Positions 14,361 to 21,664 of a stretch of 38,557 nt of DNA are shown piece by piece. The DNA is from Palsa-892 sp035555855 (GTDB lineage Bacteria > Pseudomonadota > Alphaproteobacteria > Rhizobiales > Xanthobacteraceae), in contig DATMGD010000001.1 in assembly GCA_035555855.1 (NCBI GenBank), positions 1 to 38,557 of the forward strand, read 5' to 3'. The position numbers were made by a program, and so were the translations under genes. The notes below the pieces were generated by a model. It saw only the letters and a program-made list of their open reading frames with translations, made no database searches and was not told the origin of the DNA. How positions within the stretch are numbered: the first letter of the stretch is position 1; every line of letters begins with the position of its first letter.

Positions 14361-14378
14361 ATAACAGGCTTACGACAA
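14361..14378 (-). promoter_or_regulatory. PHO-box-like site over the DUF47-pit promoter
   Basis: ATAACAG, four bases, ACGACAA. Read on the minus strand this is two PHO-box half-sites (consensus CTGTCAT) spaced by four bases, matching 6 of 7 and 5 of 7. A TATAAC at 14360-14365 that could be the -10 box overlaps it, and the DUF47 start codon is 20 bases downstream. The position fits repression by PhoB, as described for the orfA-pit operon of Sinorhizobium meliloti. Confidence 0.5.
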
Positions 14379-14398
14379 ACGGAGCCGGGAGAGGCTGA

Positions 14399-15046
14399 AT
14401 GTTGGGGTTTCTGCGATTATTGCTGCCGAAAGAGGAGCGCTTTTTCGAGCTCTTCGACCGGCACGCCAATGCGGTGGTGGGCGGCGCCGAAGCGCTGCGG
14501 GCTTTGCTCGACGGCGGTGAGGGCATTCAGAAGAATTTCGAGACCATCATCGACCGCGAACACGACGCCGACGCTATCACCCGTGAAGTGCTGACCGCGA
14601 TCCGCCGCACCTTCATCACGCCCTTCGACCGCGACGGCATCCAGGATCTCACGAATGCGATGGATGACTCGATCGACCAGATGCAGAAGACGGCGAAGAC
14701 GATCATGCTGTTCGAGGTGCGTGCCTTCACGCCGCAGATGAAGGACATGGCCGACAACATCGTGCAGTGCGCGCGCCTCGTGCAGGAAGCGGTGCCGCTT
14801 TTGCGCTCGATCAGCGAAAACGCCACGCGGCTTTCGGCGATCACCGAGAAGGTTACGCGGCTCGAGGGCGAAGCCGACGACATCCACGACGAGGGATTGA
14901 AGGAGCTGTTCAAGCAGCAGACGGCGAACGCGAATTCGATTTCGTTCTTCGTCGCCCACGAGATCTACGATCATCTGGAAAAATGCGTCGACCGTTTTGA
15001 TGACGTCGCAAACGAAATCCAGAGCATCGTCATCGACCACGTCTAG
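14399..15046 (+). CDS. DUF47 family phosphate transport regulator (PhoU-like)
   Basis: 215 residues, all helical, of the DUF47/PhoU-like family that accompanies Pit transporters (the OrfA partner of Pit in rhizobia). Typical parts are the start MLGFLRLLLPKEERFFELF, the metal-ligand-like stretch EREHDADAITREV (seen here as DREHDADAITREV), and a second E-x3-D motif LEGEADDIHDEGL. It is probably cytoplasmic, associating with Pit. GGGAGAG precedes the ATG. The pit gene follows after 14 bases, so the two are co-expressed. Confidence 0.93.
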   Translation: MLGFLRLLLPKEERFFELFDRHANAVVGGAEALRALLDGGEGIQKNFETIIDREHDADAITREVLTAIRRTFITPFDRDGIQDLTNAMDDSIDQMQKTAKTIMLFEVRAFTPQMKDMADNIVQCARLVQEAVPLLRSISENATRLSAITEKVTRLEGEADDIHDEGLKELFKQQTANANSISFFVAHEIYDHLEKCVDRFDDVANEIQSIVIDHV

Positions 15047-15060
15047 GGCAGGGCGCGCAC

Positions 15061-16068
15061 ATGGAAGCCATTGCGATCAGCCTGCCGTTTCTGGTCGGGC
15101 TCGTCCTCGTTGCGCTGATCTTCGACTTTCTGAACGGCTTGCACGACGCGGCCAATTCGATCGCCACCATCGTCTCGACGCGCGTCTTGAAGCCGCAATA
15201 TGCCGTCGCGTGGGCGGCGTTTTTCAACTTCATCGCGTTTTTGTTCTTCGGGCTGCATGTCGCCGAAACGCTCGGCGTCGGCATCATTTCGGCCGCGATT
15301 GTCGATCCGCATGTCATCTTCGGCGCGCTGATCGGCGCGATCTCCTGGAATCTCATCACGTGGTTTCTCGGCATTCCTTCGTCGTCGTCGCACGCACTGG
15401 TCGGCGGGTTGCTCGGCGCGGGCTGCGCCAAGGCCGGCTGGTCGGCGATCGTCTGGCCGGGTGTCATCAAGACGAGCGCCGCCATCGTGCTGTCGCCGCT
15501 CGTCGGCTTCATTCTCGCGATCCTGCTGGTGCTGGTGATCTCGTGGCTGTTCGTTCGCACGACGCCCTATGCGGTCGATAATATGTTCCGCAGATTTCAG
15601 TTCTTCTCGGCCTCACTCTACTCGCTCGGCCATGGCGGCAACGACGCGCAGAAGACGATGGGCATCATCGCCGTGCTGCTCTACTCGCAGGGCATGCTGG
15701 GGGACAAATTCTACGTTCCGTTCTGGGTGGTGCTCATATGCCAGGCGATGATGGCCCTCGGTACGCTGTTCGGCGGCTGGCGCATCGTGAAGACGATGGG
15801 CTCGAAGATCACGCGGTTGACGCCGGTGCAGGGCTTCTGCGCCGAAACCGGCGGCGCGATCACGCTGTTCATGGCGACCTATCTCGGCATTCCGGTTTCG
15901 ACGACGCACACGATCACGGGCGCCATCGTCGGCGTCGGCGCCGCGCGGCGGGCTTCCGCCGTGCGCTGGAATATCGCGAGCAATATCGTCGTTGCCTGGA
16001 TCGTGACGATCCCGGCGGCTGGCCTGATGGCGGCGCTCGCCTATTATGCGTCGTGGTTTTTAGGATAG
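15061..16068 (+). CDS. pit: Low-affinity inorganic phosphate transporter Pit
   Basis: 335 residues with about ten transmembrane segments; a cation-phosphate symporter of the PiT family. Two inverted copies of the family signature are visible: FDFLNGLHDAANSIATIVSTR near residue 21 and SLGHGGNDAQKTMGI near residue 190. Further conserved parts are PSSSSHALVGGL and GIPVSTTHTITGAIVGVG. It is the second gene of the DUF47-pit-DUF6494 operon. Such transporters supply phosphate when it is abundant and are turned down under phosphate limitation, in line with the PHO-box-like site upstream. Confidence 0.97.
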   Translation: MEAIAISLPFLVGLVLVALIFDFLNGLHDAANSIATIVSTRVLKPQYAVAWAAFFNFIAFLFFGLHVAETLGVGIISAAIVDPHVIFGALIGAISWNLITWFLGIPSSSSHALVGGLLGAGCAKAGWSAIVWPGVIKTSAAIVLSPLVGFILAILLVLVISWLFVRTTPYAVDNMFRRFQFFSASLYSLGHGGNDAQKTMGIIAVLLYSQGMLGDKFYVPFWVVLICQAMMALGTLFGGWRIVKTMGSKITRLTPVQGFCAETGGAITLFMATYLGIPVSTTHTITGAIVGVGAARRASAVRWNIASNIVVAWIVTIPAAGLMAALAYYASWFLG

Positions 16069-16124
16069 CCGGGAACCGGCGGGCCGGGGCCGCATCGAAT
16101 CCGGCAGGGCTGAAGGAGCGGATA

Positions 16125-16331
16125 ATGGACGAAGAAAAATTCAACGGCAGCATGCGGAAATTTCTGCGCACGGTGGGCGTCACCTCGCAGCAGGAAATCG
16201 AGAAGGCGGTCCATGAGGCGCTGGCGAGCGGCAAGCTCAAGGGCGGCGAGACGCTCAATGCCAAAGTGGTGCTGACGGTCGACGGCGTCGCATTGACGCA
16301 TGAAGTGAAGGGCGAACTCGAGCTCGGCTGA
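16125..16331 (+). CDS. DUF6494 family small protein
   Basis: 68 residues, soluble and acidic. It begins MDEEKFNGSMRKFLRTVGVTSQQEIEKAV, then a strand-like LNAKVVLTVDGVALTHEVKGELEL. The family name is from memory of alphaproteobacterial annotations; its function is unknown. The ATG has AAGGAG six bases upstream. It follows pit by 56 bases on the same strand, probably as the third gene of the phosphate operon, and ends just before an EcfG-type promoter for the next gene. Confidence 0.8.
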   Translation: MDEEKFNGSMRKFLRTVGVTSQQEIEKAVHEALASGKLKGGETLNAKVVLTVDGVALTHEVKGELELG

Positions 16332-16336
16332 TCCCC

Positions 16337-16361
16337 GGAACTTTCACGGGTTCCCGGCGTT
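16337..16361 (+). promoter_or_regulatory. EcfG (general stress response) promoter of the DUF1328 gene
   Basis: GGAAC (16337-16341), 16 bases, CGTT (16358-16361). This is an exact match to the alphaproteobacterial EcfG consensus GGAAC-N16/17-CGTT. It lies about 50 bases before the start codon of the DUF1328 gene and begins six bases after the previous stop codon. Confidence 0.75.
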
Positions 16362-16409
16362 TTCTCTCCACGCGTTGCAAGCATTCAAACGCAGCAAGGA
16401 GAAAACATC

Positions 16410-16589
16410 ATGTTAAGCTGGGCTGTTACTTTCCTCGTCATCGCGTTAATTGCGGGCGTGCTCGGTTTCGGTGGCATCGCCATCGTTTCGGTCGAGCTTG
16501 CGAAGATCGTATTCTTCATCGCAATCGCGCTGTTCCTGATCTCGGCGATCGCCGGCATGATGCGCGGCCGCGGCGCGCCACTGCGCTAA
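16410..16589 (+). CDS. DUF1328 (YtjA-like) small membrane protein
   Basis: 59 residues, almost wholly hydrophobic. It begins MLSWAVTFLVIALIAGVLGFGGIA and has two transmembrane helices (about 4-22 and 29-49), ending in the basic tail MMRGRGAPLR. This is the well-known DUF1328/YtjA family of inner-membrane peptides, often among the most stress-induced small proteins in alphaproteobacteria; the function is unknown. AAGGAG sits eight bases upstream of the ATG. The EcfG-type promoter just before it makes it a likely general-stress gene. Confidence 0.92.
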   Translation: MLSWAVTFLVIALIAGVLGFGGIAIVSVELAKIVFFIAIALFLISAIAGMMRGRGAPLR

Positions 16590-16605
16590 AGGTTGCGCTA
16601 AAAAC

Positions 16606-16643
16606 AATTCACCCCTCGCGGCGCTCGCCGGGAGGGGTGAATT
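16606..16643. terminator. Bidirectional terminator between DUF1328 and the Lys/Ala-rich gene
   Basis: A perfect 12-bp stem, AATTCACCCCTC (16606-16617) with GAGGGGTGAATT (16632-16643). The minus-strand side is followed by a T-rich run (complement of 16601-16604), so it is strongest for the minus-strand gene. Confidence 0.8.
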
Positions 16644-16658
16644 CTGTCGCCGGCCGTT

Positions 16659-16856
16659 TTACGAAAACAGGCTGCTGAAAAATCCTTGCGGCGGGGCCTT
16701 TTTCGCGGGCTTCGCTTTGCGGGCTGTTGCCTTGGGCGCTTTGGCTTTGGCCGGCTTCGCGGTTTTGGCTTTTGCCTTCTTCGTCGTTTTCTTCGTCTTG
16801 CTTGTCTTCTTTTTCGTTTTGGCGGGCCTTGATGCTGGTCTCGATTTGCGGGCCAT
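16659..16856 (-). CDS. 65-residue Lys/Ala-rich basic protein (histone H1-like tail)
   Basis: Starts MARKSRPASRPAKTKKK and continues with AKP and KAKA repeats; 20 of 65 residues are Lys, with Ala, Thr and Pro making up most of the rest. It ends with a hydrophobic GFFSSLFS. The composition resembles bacterial histone-H1-like DNA-compacting proteins, but such composition also arises by convergence, so DNA binding is only inferred. GGAGAG precedes the ATG at 16856. It is divergent from the small membrane gene at 17006, with two EcfG-like promoters back to back between them. Confidence 0.75.
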   Translation of the reverse strand: MARKSRPASRPAKTKKKTSKTKKTTKKAKAKTAKPAKAKAPKATARKAKPAKKAPPQGFFSSLFS

Positions 16857-16890
16857 GAGGCTCTCCGTGGTTCCCAGAATACGAATAACG

Positions 16891-16916
16891 AACACAACAA
16901 TCGACGAATCGGTTCC
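16891..16916 (-). promoter_or_regulatory. Candidate EcfG promoter of the Lys/Ala-rich gene
   Basis: On the minus strand GGAAC (16912-16916), 17 bases, TGTT (16891-16894). It differs from the consensus only in the first base of the -10 element. It lies 35 bases before the start of the Lys/Ala-rich gene. Confidence 0.5.
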
Positions 16917-16922
16917 GTCGAT

Positions 16923-16947
16923 GGAACTCAGGCAATTGTTCGGCGTT
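16923..16947 (+). promoter_or_regulatory. EcfG (general stress response) promoter of the small membrane gene
   Basis: GGAAC (16923-16927), 16 bases, CGTT (16944-16947), an exact consensus match, 58 bases before the start codon at 17006. It lies only six bases from the opposite-facing candidate EcfG -35 box. Confidence 0.75.
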
Positions 16948-17005
16948 ATACTCCGGGCGCGGGCGATTTCCAGTGCCAAAACAGTTTGCAACGCAGGAGA
17001 GCAGA

Positions 17006-17173
17006 ATGGCTTCCTCGGTCTTGATCGGTATCCTGATTACGTTTCTTGTCGTTATTCTCGTCCTTTATCTCGTCAACATGCTGCCGGTGGACGGGCGGAT
17101 GAAGCAGATTATCCGCATCATCGTCATCATCATCGGTGTGATTTCGATGCTGAAATACCTCGCAGTGTTCTAA
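17006..17173 (+). CDS. Small two-helix membrane protein (Thivi_2564-type)
   Basis: 55 residues starting MASSVLIGILITFLVVILVLYLVNMLPVDGRMKQIIRIIVIIIGVISMLKYL. It has two hydrophobic helices joined by the loop LPVDGRMK. The pattern matches what is annotated in relatives as Thivi_2564 family membrane protein (name from memory); the function is unknown. AGGAGA lies five bases before the ATG at 17006; an in-frame ATG at 16973 lacks such a site. The upstream EcfG promoter suggests general stress control. Confidence 0.85.
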   Translation: MASSVLIGILITFLVVILVLYLVNMLPVDGRMKQIIRIIVIIIGVISMLKYLAVF

Positions 17174-17204
17174 AGCACGCGGGCACCCAGCGGGCCTGAA
17201 AGAC

Positions 17205-17235
17205 AAAGCCCTCTCCCGCCGGGAGAGGGCTTTTT
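17205..17235. terminator. Bidirectional terminator
   Basis: AAAGCCCTCTCCC (17205-17217) pairs with GGGAGAGGGCTTT (17221-17233) around GCC, with five T at 17231-17235. It lies between the small membrane gene and the convergent VWA-domain gene and can serve both. Confidence 0.85.
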
Positions 17236-17251
17236 CCGCGTGATACTCGGT

Positions 17252-18910
17252 TCACTGAATGCTCAGTTCAGTGCGCTCGCCGGGCTTGACGCTGACCGGC
17301 GTTTCCTTGGCCTTGTCCTTCACGTGTGTGACCACGACATAGTCGCCGGCGAGCAGCGCGAGGTTGGTGGTCGGATCGTAGCCGGTGAAGAACAGCTTGC
17401 GGTCGCCGTTGATGTCCTTCTTGGCGCCGAAAATCTCGACGGTCTCGGCGCCGGGGGTTGCGAGCGCGAGCACGCCCGCATTCATGTTGACGGTGATACG
17501 GGCGGGGGCGCCGGAGCGGATATCGACGCGCTGCATGTGCTTCGCGGCGCCGACTTCGACGATCACGTCATAAGGCCCGGCGGGCAGGTCGAATTTCGCG
17601 AGCGGATCGTAACTGGTCACGAGCCACTCACCATCCTCGCCCTCGCGAACCGGCGGCTTGCGGATGCTGACGGCGATACCTTTTTCGACCTTGGGACCGC
17701 CCGATGCATAGAGCGCGTCGACGAGCAGCGGTGTCGCGTCGAGCGTCATCGCAAGATTGATGCTGTCGCCGGCGGCCAACTTAAAAGCCTTCTTCGCTTC
17801 GCTGTTGCCTTTCGAGAGCACCATGACGTAGTCGCCGGCCGGCAGGATGAAGTGCGGCACGCGCTCATAATCGGTGGCGATATATTCGCCGCCGCCGGTG
17901 TGGACCGTCCACGTCAGGTTCTCGGCCTTGTCGGCGGTGCCTTCGAGCGCGGCTTCGCTGGTGACGAAACCGGCGTTGAGGATGACGTCGTGCGTCATCG
18001 GCTCCTTCTTGATGGTGATGGGGAAATCGCGCGAGGTCTGGCCGTAGGCGACGTTCATGATGTAGTTGCCCGGCTCGGCCGCCGCCATCACGCGCGGACC
18101 ATTCTCGGTCTGGACATATTCCTTCTCGCCGTTCGGCAGCGGTTTGTTCAGCACCCAGACGAGAAAGCCGTCGGCGATAGGATCGAGCCCTTCGGCGAGA
18201 CGCGCGACGGCGCGCCAGTTCTTGTCCTTGTACGGATCGGCAGCGGGCTTCGCGGGCGCTTCGGAGGCGACCTTCGCGCCTTGCGCGGCATCGACCGCCT
18301 TGCCGAGCGCGTTCTCGAGACCGGAAGCGTTCGAGGCGTCGAGATAGACGCCGCCGGTGTTGCGCGCGATGCACTGGAGCTGCGTTTTCGTCACGGGGTC
18401 GGCGACGTTGAAGCCGATGACGTGCGCGGTGAATTTGACGTTGGCTTTTTTCAACTCGGCAGCGGCGGCGCAAGGATCGCCCTTGCAGGTCTCGATGCCG
18501 TCGGACACGAGAATGACGGTTGCGGGATTTTTCTCCGCACCGAGCGCAGCGGCGGCCTGACGCAGCGAATCAGTGATCGGCGTCTTGCCCTTGGGGTTGA
18601 GGCTCTTCACGGCGGCATTGATCTGCGCCGCATCGACCGGGCCGACCGGGATCATCAGTTCGATGTCGTTGCAGTCGCTCTTGGAGCGGTGGCCGTAGAC
18701 CATGAGGCCGAGTTTGTCGGCGGGCTTCCATTTCGCGAGGATCGTGCCGACCGCCTTGCGCGCGGCGGAAATTTTCGTCTGGCCGTCCACCGTGCCCCAC
18801 ATCGAACCGGAGGCGTCGAGGATGAGGATGGTGGAGGGGGATTGCTGCGCGCGCAGCGGCGAAAACGAAAAGGCAAGCGCAAGGGCAGCGAGCAGCAGAT
18901 GACGCATCAT
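17252..18910 (-). CDS. Secreted von Willebrand factor A domain protein
   Basis: 552 residues with a signal peptide (MMRHLLLAALALAFSFSPLRA, cleaved before QQ). A VWA domain spans roughly residues 27-215 and carries the metal-ion-dependent adhesion motif DASGS near its start, then TPITDSL and VSDGIETC. The rest is a series of beta-sandwich-like segments with GDYVMVLSKG, GPYDVIVEVG and GDYVVVTHVK repeats, each at the end of a module; these look like three related modules. The start at 18910 is chosen for GAGGA five bases upstream. The role is probably binding of other proteins in the periplasm or at the surface; no partner gene is adjacent, and the copper ATPase next door is not a known partner. 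Confidence 0.85.
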   Translation of the reverse strand: MMRHLLLAALALAFSFSPLRAQQSPSTILILDASGSMWGTVDGQTKISAARKAVGTILAKWKPADKLGLMVYGHRSKSDCNDIELMIPVGPVDAAQINAAVKSLNPKGKTPITDSLRQAAAALGAEKNPATVILVSDGIETCKGDPCAAAAELKKANVKFTAHVIGFNVADPVTKTQLQCIARNTGGVYLDASNASGLENALGKAVDAAQGAKVASEAPAKPAADPYKDKNWRAVARLAEGLDPIADGFLVWVLNKPLPNGEKEYVQTENGPRVMAAAEPGNYIMNVAYGQTSRDFPITIKKEPMTHDVILNAGFVTSEAALEGTADKAENLTWTVHTGGGEYIATDYERVPHFILPAGDYVMVLSKGNSEAKKAFKLAAGDSINLAMTLDATPLLVDALYASGGPKVEKGIAVSIRKPPVREGEDGEWLVTSYDPLAKFDLPAGPYDVIVEVGAAKHMQRVDIRSGAPARITVNMNAGVLALATPGAETVEIFGAKKDINGDRKLFFTGYDPTTNLALLAGDYVVVTHVKDKAKETPVSVKPGERTELSIQ

Positions 18911-18976
18911 GGCGATCCTCACTGGACGTGCTTGAAGTGAAAGCGGCGTGAATCAGCCCGAATGATGCGAAACGGC

Positions 18977-21334
18977 TCAGAGCTTCGTCAAGCGGAGCCT
19001 GAGCGCGTTGCCGATGACGCTCACGGACGAGAGCGACATCGCAGCGGCGCCGATGATCGGCGACAGGAGAATGCCGAACATCGGATAGAGCGCGCCGGCC
19101 GCGACCGGCACGCCAAGCGCGTTGTAGATGAAGGCGAAGAACAGGTTCTGCCGGATGTTGCGCATCGTCGCTTCCGAAAGGCGGCGTGCGCGGATGATGC
19201 CGGAGAGATCGCCTTTCAGCAGCGTCACGCCGGCGCTTTCGATCGCGACATCGGTGCCGGTGCCCATGGCGATGCCGACATCGGCCGAGGCGAGGGCGGG
19301 CGCGTCGTTGACGCCGTCGCCGGCCATGGCGACGACGCGGCCTTCCTTGCGCAGCTTCTCGACGACTTTCGCTTTCTCGTCGGGCAGCACTTCGGCTTCG
19401 ACTTCGGCAATGCCGAGGCGGCGGGCGATGGCTTCGGCGGTAGTGCGGTTATCGCCGGTCAGCATGACGATGCGGATGCCATCGGCGCTGAGCGCCTTCA
19501 GCGCGGGCACGGTCGAGGGCTTCACCGGGTCGGCAATGGCGAGGATGCCGGCGGGCTTTTTATCGACGGCGATGAAGATCGCGGTCGCGCCGTCCCGGCG
19601 CAGGCTTTCGGCTTCGCCGGCGAGCGGCGAAGTATCGATGCCGCTTTCGCTGAGGAAGTTCGCGTTGCCGAGCGCGACCTGCTTGCCGCCGACCGAGCCA
19701 GTGACGCCCTTGCCGACCGGGGAGTGGAAATCCTGCGCGGGTATGAGCGCGACATTCTTTTCCTTAGCGGCGCGGAGAATGGCGTCAGCCAGCGGATGCT
19801 CGCTCGCGCTCTCGAGGCTCGCGGCAAGCTGGAGAATGTCGCTTTCACTAAAGCCTTGCGCAGGCACGATCTTCACCAGCGTCGGCTTGCCCTCGGTGAG
19901 GGTGCCGGTCTTGTCGATGACCAGCGTGTCGATCTTTTCCATGCGCTCGAGCGCCTCGGCGTTCTTGATGAGAACGCCGGCCTCGGCGCCGCGGCCGACG
20001 CCGACCATGATCGACATCGGGGTCGCAAGGCCAAGCGCGCAGGGGCAGGCGATAATGAGCACCGTCACGGCGGCAACGAGACCGTAGATGTAGCGCGGCT
20101 CGGGGCCGAACATCGCCCAGGCGGCGAAGGCGAGGAGCGCGACAAAAATCACCAGCGGCACGAACCAGCCGGCAACACGGTCGGCGAGCTTCTGGATCGG
20201 CGCGCGCGAGCGCTGTGCCGCCGCGACCATCTGGACGATCTGCGAGAGCAATGTCTCGCTGCCGACCTTCTCGGCGCGCAGCACGAAGGACCCCGCGGCA
20301 TTCAGCGTGCCGGCGATGACTTTCGCGCCTTGTTCTTTTGTCACGGGCATCGACTCGCCGGTGACGAGCGACTCGTCAACGTTCGAGCGGCCTTCGGTGA
20401 CTTCGCCATCGACCGGCACTTTCTCGCCGGGGCGGACGCGCAAGAGATCGCCAACCTTGATCGTGTCGAGCGGTACTTCCTCGTCGCCTTGCGCCGTTAC
20501 CTTGCGCGCGATCTTCGGCGCGAGATCGAGCAGGGCGCGCAGCGCACTCGAAGTTTTCTCGTGGGCGGAAAGCTCCAGCACCTGGCCGACGATCACGAGC
20601 ACGGTGATAACGGCGGCGGATTCAAAATAAACCGCGACCGCGCCATGATGGCCGCGAAATTCCGATGGGAAGATGCCGGGCCAAACCGTTGCGACGACGC
20701 TATAGAGCCACGCGACGCCGACGCCGAGCGCGATCAGCGTGAACATGTTGAGGTTGCGCGTTACGAGCGACTGATAGCCGCGCTCGAAGAACGGCCACCC
20801 CGCCCAGAACACGACCGGAGTTGCGAAGGCGAGCTGCACCCAGTTCGACGTTTGCGGCGAAAGCGGCTGCCAGCCGAAAATGTGCCCGCCCATCTCGAGC
20901 GCGGCGACGGGAAGCGTGAGTACGAGTGCGATCCAGAAGCGGCGCTTCATGTCGAGGAGCGCGGGGTTCGGACCGGCGTCGGTGCTAGCGATTACGGGCT
21001 CTAACGCCATGCCGCAGATCGGGCAGGAGCCGGGGCCGATCTGGCGGATCTCGGGATGCATCGGGCAGATGTATTCGGCGCCTTCGACGACCGGTTCGGC
21101 CTCGCGCGGCGTCAGATATTTTTCGGGATCGGCGATGAATTTCTCGCGGCACTTCGGATTGCAGAAATAATAGGTGTGGCCGTGATAGTCGGCGCGGTGC
21201 TTCGCCGTGTGCGGATCGACCTTCATGCCGCAGACCGGATCGGTCACGCGGTGATCTTCTTCGCGCTTATGCCCGCAGCAGGAGCCGCCATGCTGGTGAT
21301 GGGTGTGTTGATGATCTGTTTGATCGTGCGTCAT
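18977..21334 (-). CDS. copA: Copper-translocating P1B-type ATPase
   Basis: 785 residues. A His-rich start (residues 1-30) is followed by a YHS domain (31-77, with Cys35, Cys58, Cys62) and a heavy-metal-binding YHS-like segment (YICPMHPEI, then CPICGM, 88-110). After that come eight membrane helices with the Cu-type CPC (430-432). Catalytic parts are TGES (325-328), phosphorylated Asp474 in DKTGT, SEHP (511-514) and GDGVND (672-677). The usual N-terminal HMA ferredoxin-like domain is absent, replaced by the YHS segments, as in CopB/SilP-like pumps. It exports Cu(I), possibly Ag(I), to the periplasm. It is divergent from csoR with a palindromic operator between. Confidence 0.96.
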   Translation of the reverse strand: MTHDQTDHQHTHHQHGGSCCGHKREEDHRVTDPVCGMKVDPHTAKHRADYHGHTYYFCNPKCREKFIADPEKYLTPREAEPVVEGAEYICPMHPEIRQIGPGSCPICGMALEPVIASTDAGPNPALLDMKRRFWIALVLTLPVAALEMGGHIFGWQPLSPQTSNWVQLAFATPVVFWAGWPFFERGYQSLVTRNLNMFTLIALGVGVAWLYSVVATVWPGIFPSEFRGHHGAVAVYFESAAVITVLVIVGQVLELSAHEKTSSALRALLDLAPKIARKVTAQGDEEVPLDTIKVGDLLRVRPGEKVPVDGEVTEGRSNVDESLVTGESMPVTKEQGAKVIAGTLNAAGSFVLRAEKVGSETLLSQIVQMVAAAQRSRAPIQKLADRVAGWFVPLVIFVALLAFAAWAMFGPEPRYIYGLVAAVTVLIIACPCALGLATPMSIMVGVGRGAEAGVLIKNAEALERMEKIDTLVIDKTGTLTEGKPTLVKIVPAQGFSESDILQLAASLESASEHPLADAILRAAKEKNVALIPAQDFHSPVGKGVTGSVGGKQVALGNANFLSESGIDTSPLAGEAESLRRDGATAIFIAVDKKPAGILAIADPVKPSTVPALKALSADGIRIVMLTGDNRTTAEAIARRLGIAEVEAEVLPDEKAKVVEKLRKEGRVVAMAGDGVNDAPALASADVGIAMGTGTDVAIESAGVTLLKGDLSGIIRARRLSEATMRNIRQNLFFAFIYNALGVPVAAGALYPMFGILLSPIIGAAAMSLSSVSVIGNALRLRLTKL

Positions 21335-21362
21335 TTTCTGACTCTATAGGCTCTTGTCTTGG

Positions 21363-21379
21363 ATACCCCTAGGGGGTAT
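21363..21379. promoter_or_regulatory. CsoR operator
   Basis: ATACCCC-TAG-GGGGTAT: a perfect 7-bp inverted repeat around three bases, of the GC-tract type bound by CsoR/RcnR regulators. It lies 29 bases from the copA start and 10 bases from the csoR start, so one tetramer can silence both genes. Confidence 0.8.
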
Positions 21380-21388
21380 ATAGCGCGC

Positions 21389-21664
21389 ATGCAGAAACAT
21401 GCCAAGGCTTCATCGCTGAAAAGGTTGGGACGGATCGAGGGCCAGGTGCGCGGCATCGCCCGCATGGTCGAGGAAGACCGCTACTGCATCGACGTTATTA
21501 CGCAGATCTCGGCCGTGCGCGCGGCACTCAAGCGTGTCGAGGAAGAAATCCTGCGCGACCATGTCGGCCACTGCGTCCAGCATGCGATTTCGAGCGGCGA
21601 CAAGGCCGATCAGCGCCGGAAGATCGCGGAACTGATGGATGTGTTCGGCCGGGCAGAGCGCTAG
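21389..21664 (+). CDS. csoR: CsoR-type copper-sensing repressor
   Basis: 91 residues of the CsoR/RcnR family. Numbered from the ATG at 21389, Cys33, His58 and Cys62 reproduce the spacing of the Cu(I)-binding Cys-His-Cys set of Mycobacterium CsoR (C36, H61, C65). The core reads RLGRIEGQVRGIARMVEEDRYCIDVITQISAVRAAL. Start 21389 is preferred because an earlier TTG at 21359 would put the operator inside the coding region. Known mechanism: the tetramer binds the operator and is released on Cu(I) binding, here expected to induce copA and itself. The stop codon overlaps that of the converging monooxygenase gene. Confidence 0.92.
   Translation: MQKHAKASSLKRLGRIEGQVRGIARMVEEDRYCIDVITQISAVRAALKRVEEEILRDHVGHCVQHAISSGDKADQRRKIAELMDVFGRAER

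Noticed and set aside
17240..18940. Plus-strand open frame of 566 residues
   Set aside because: Antisense to the VWA-domain gene and of Arg/Asp/Leu-rich shadow composition with no domain.
18962..21004. Plus-strand open frame of 680 residues
   Set aside because: Antisense to the copper ATPase; composition typical of a shadow.
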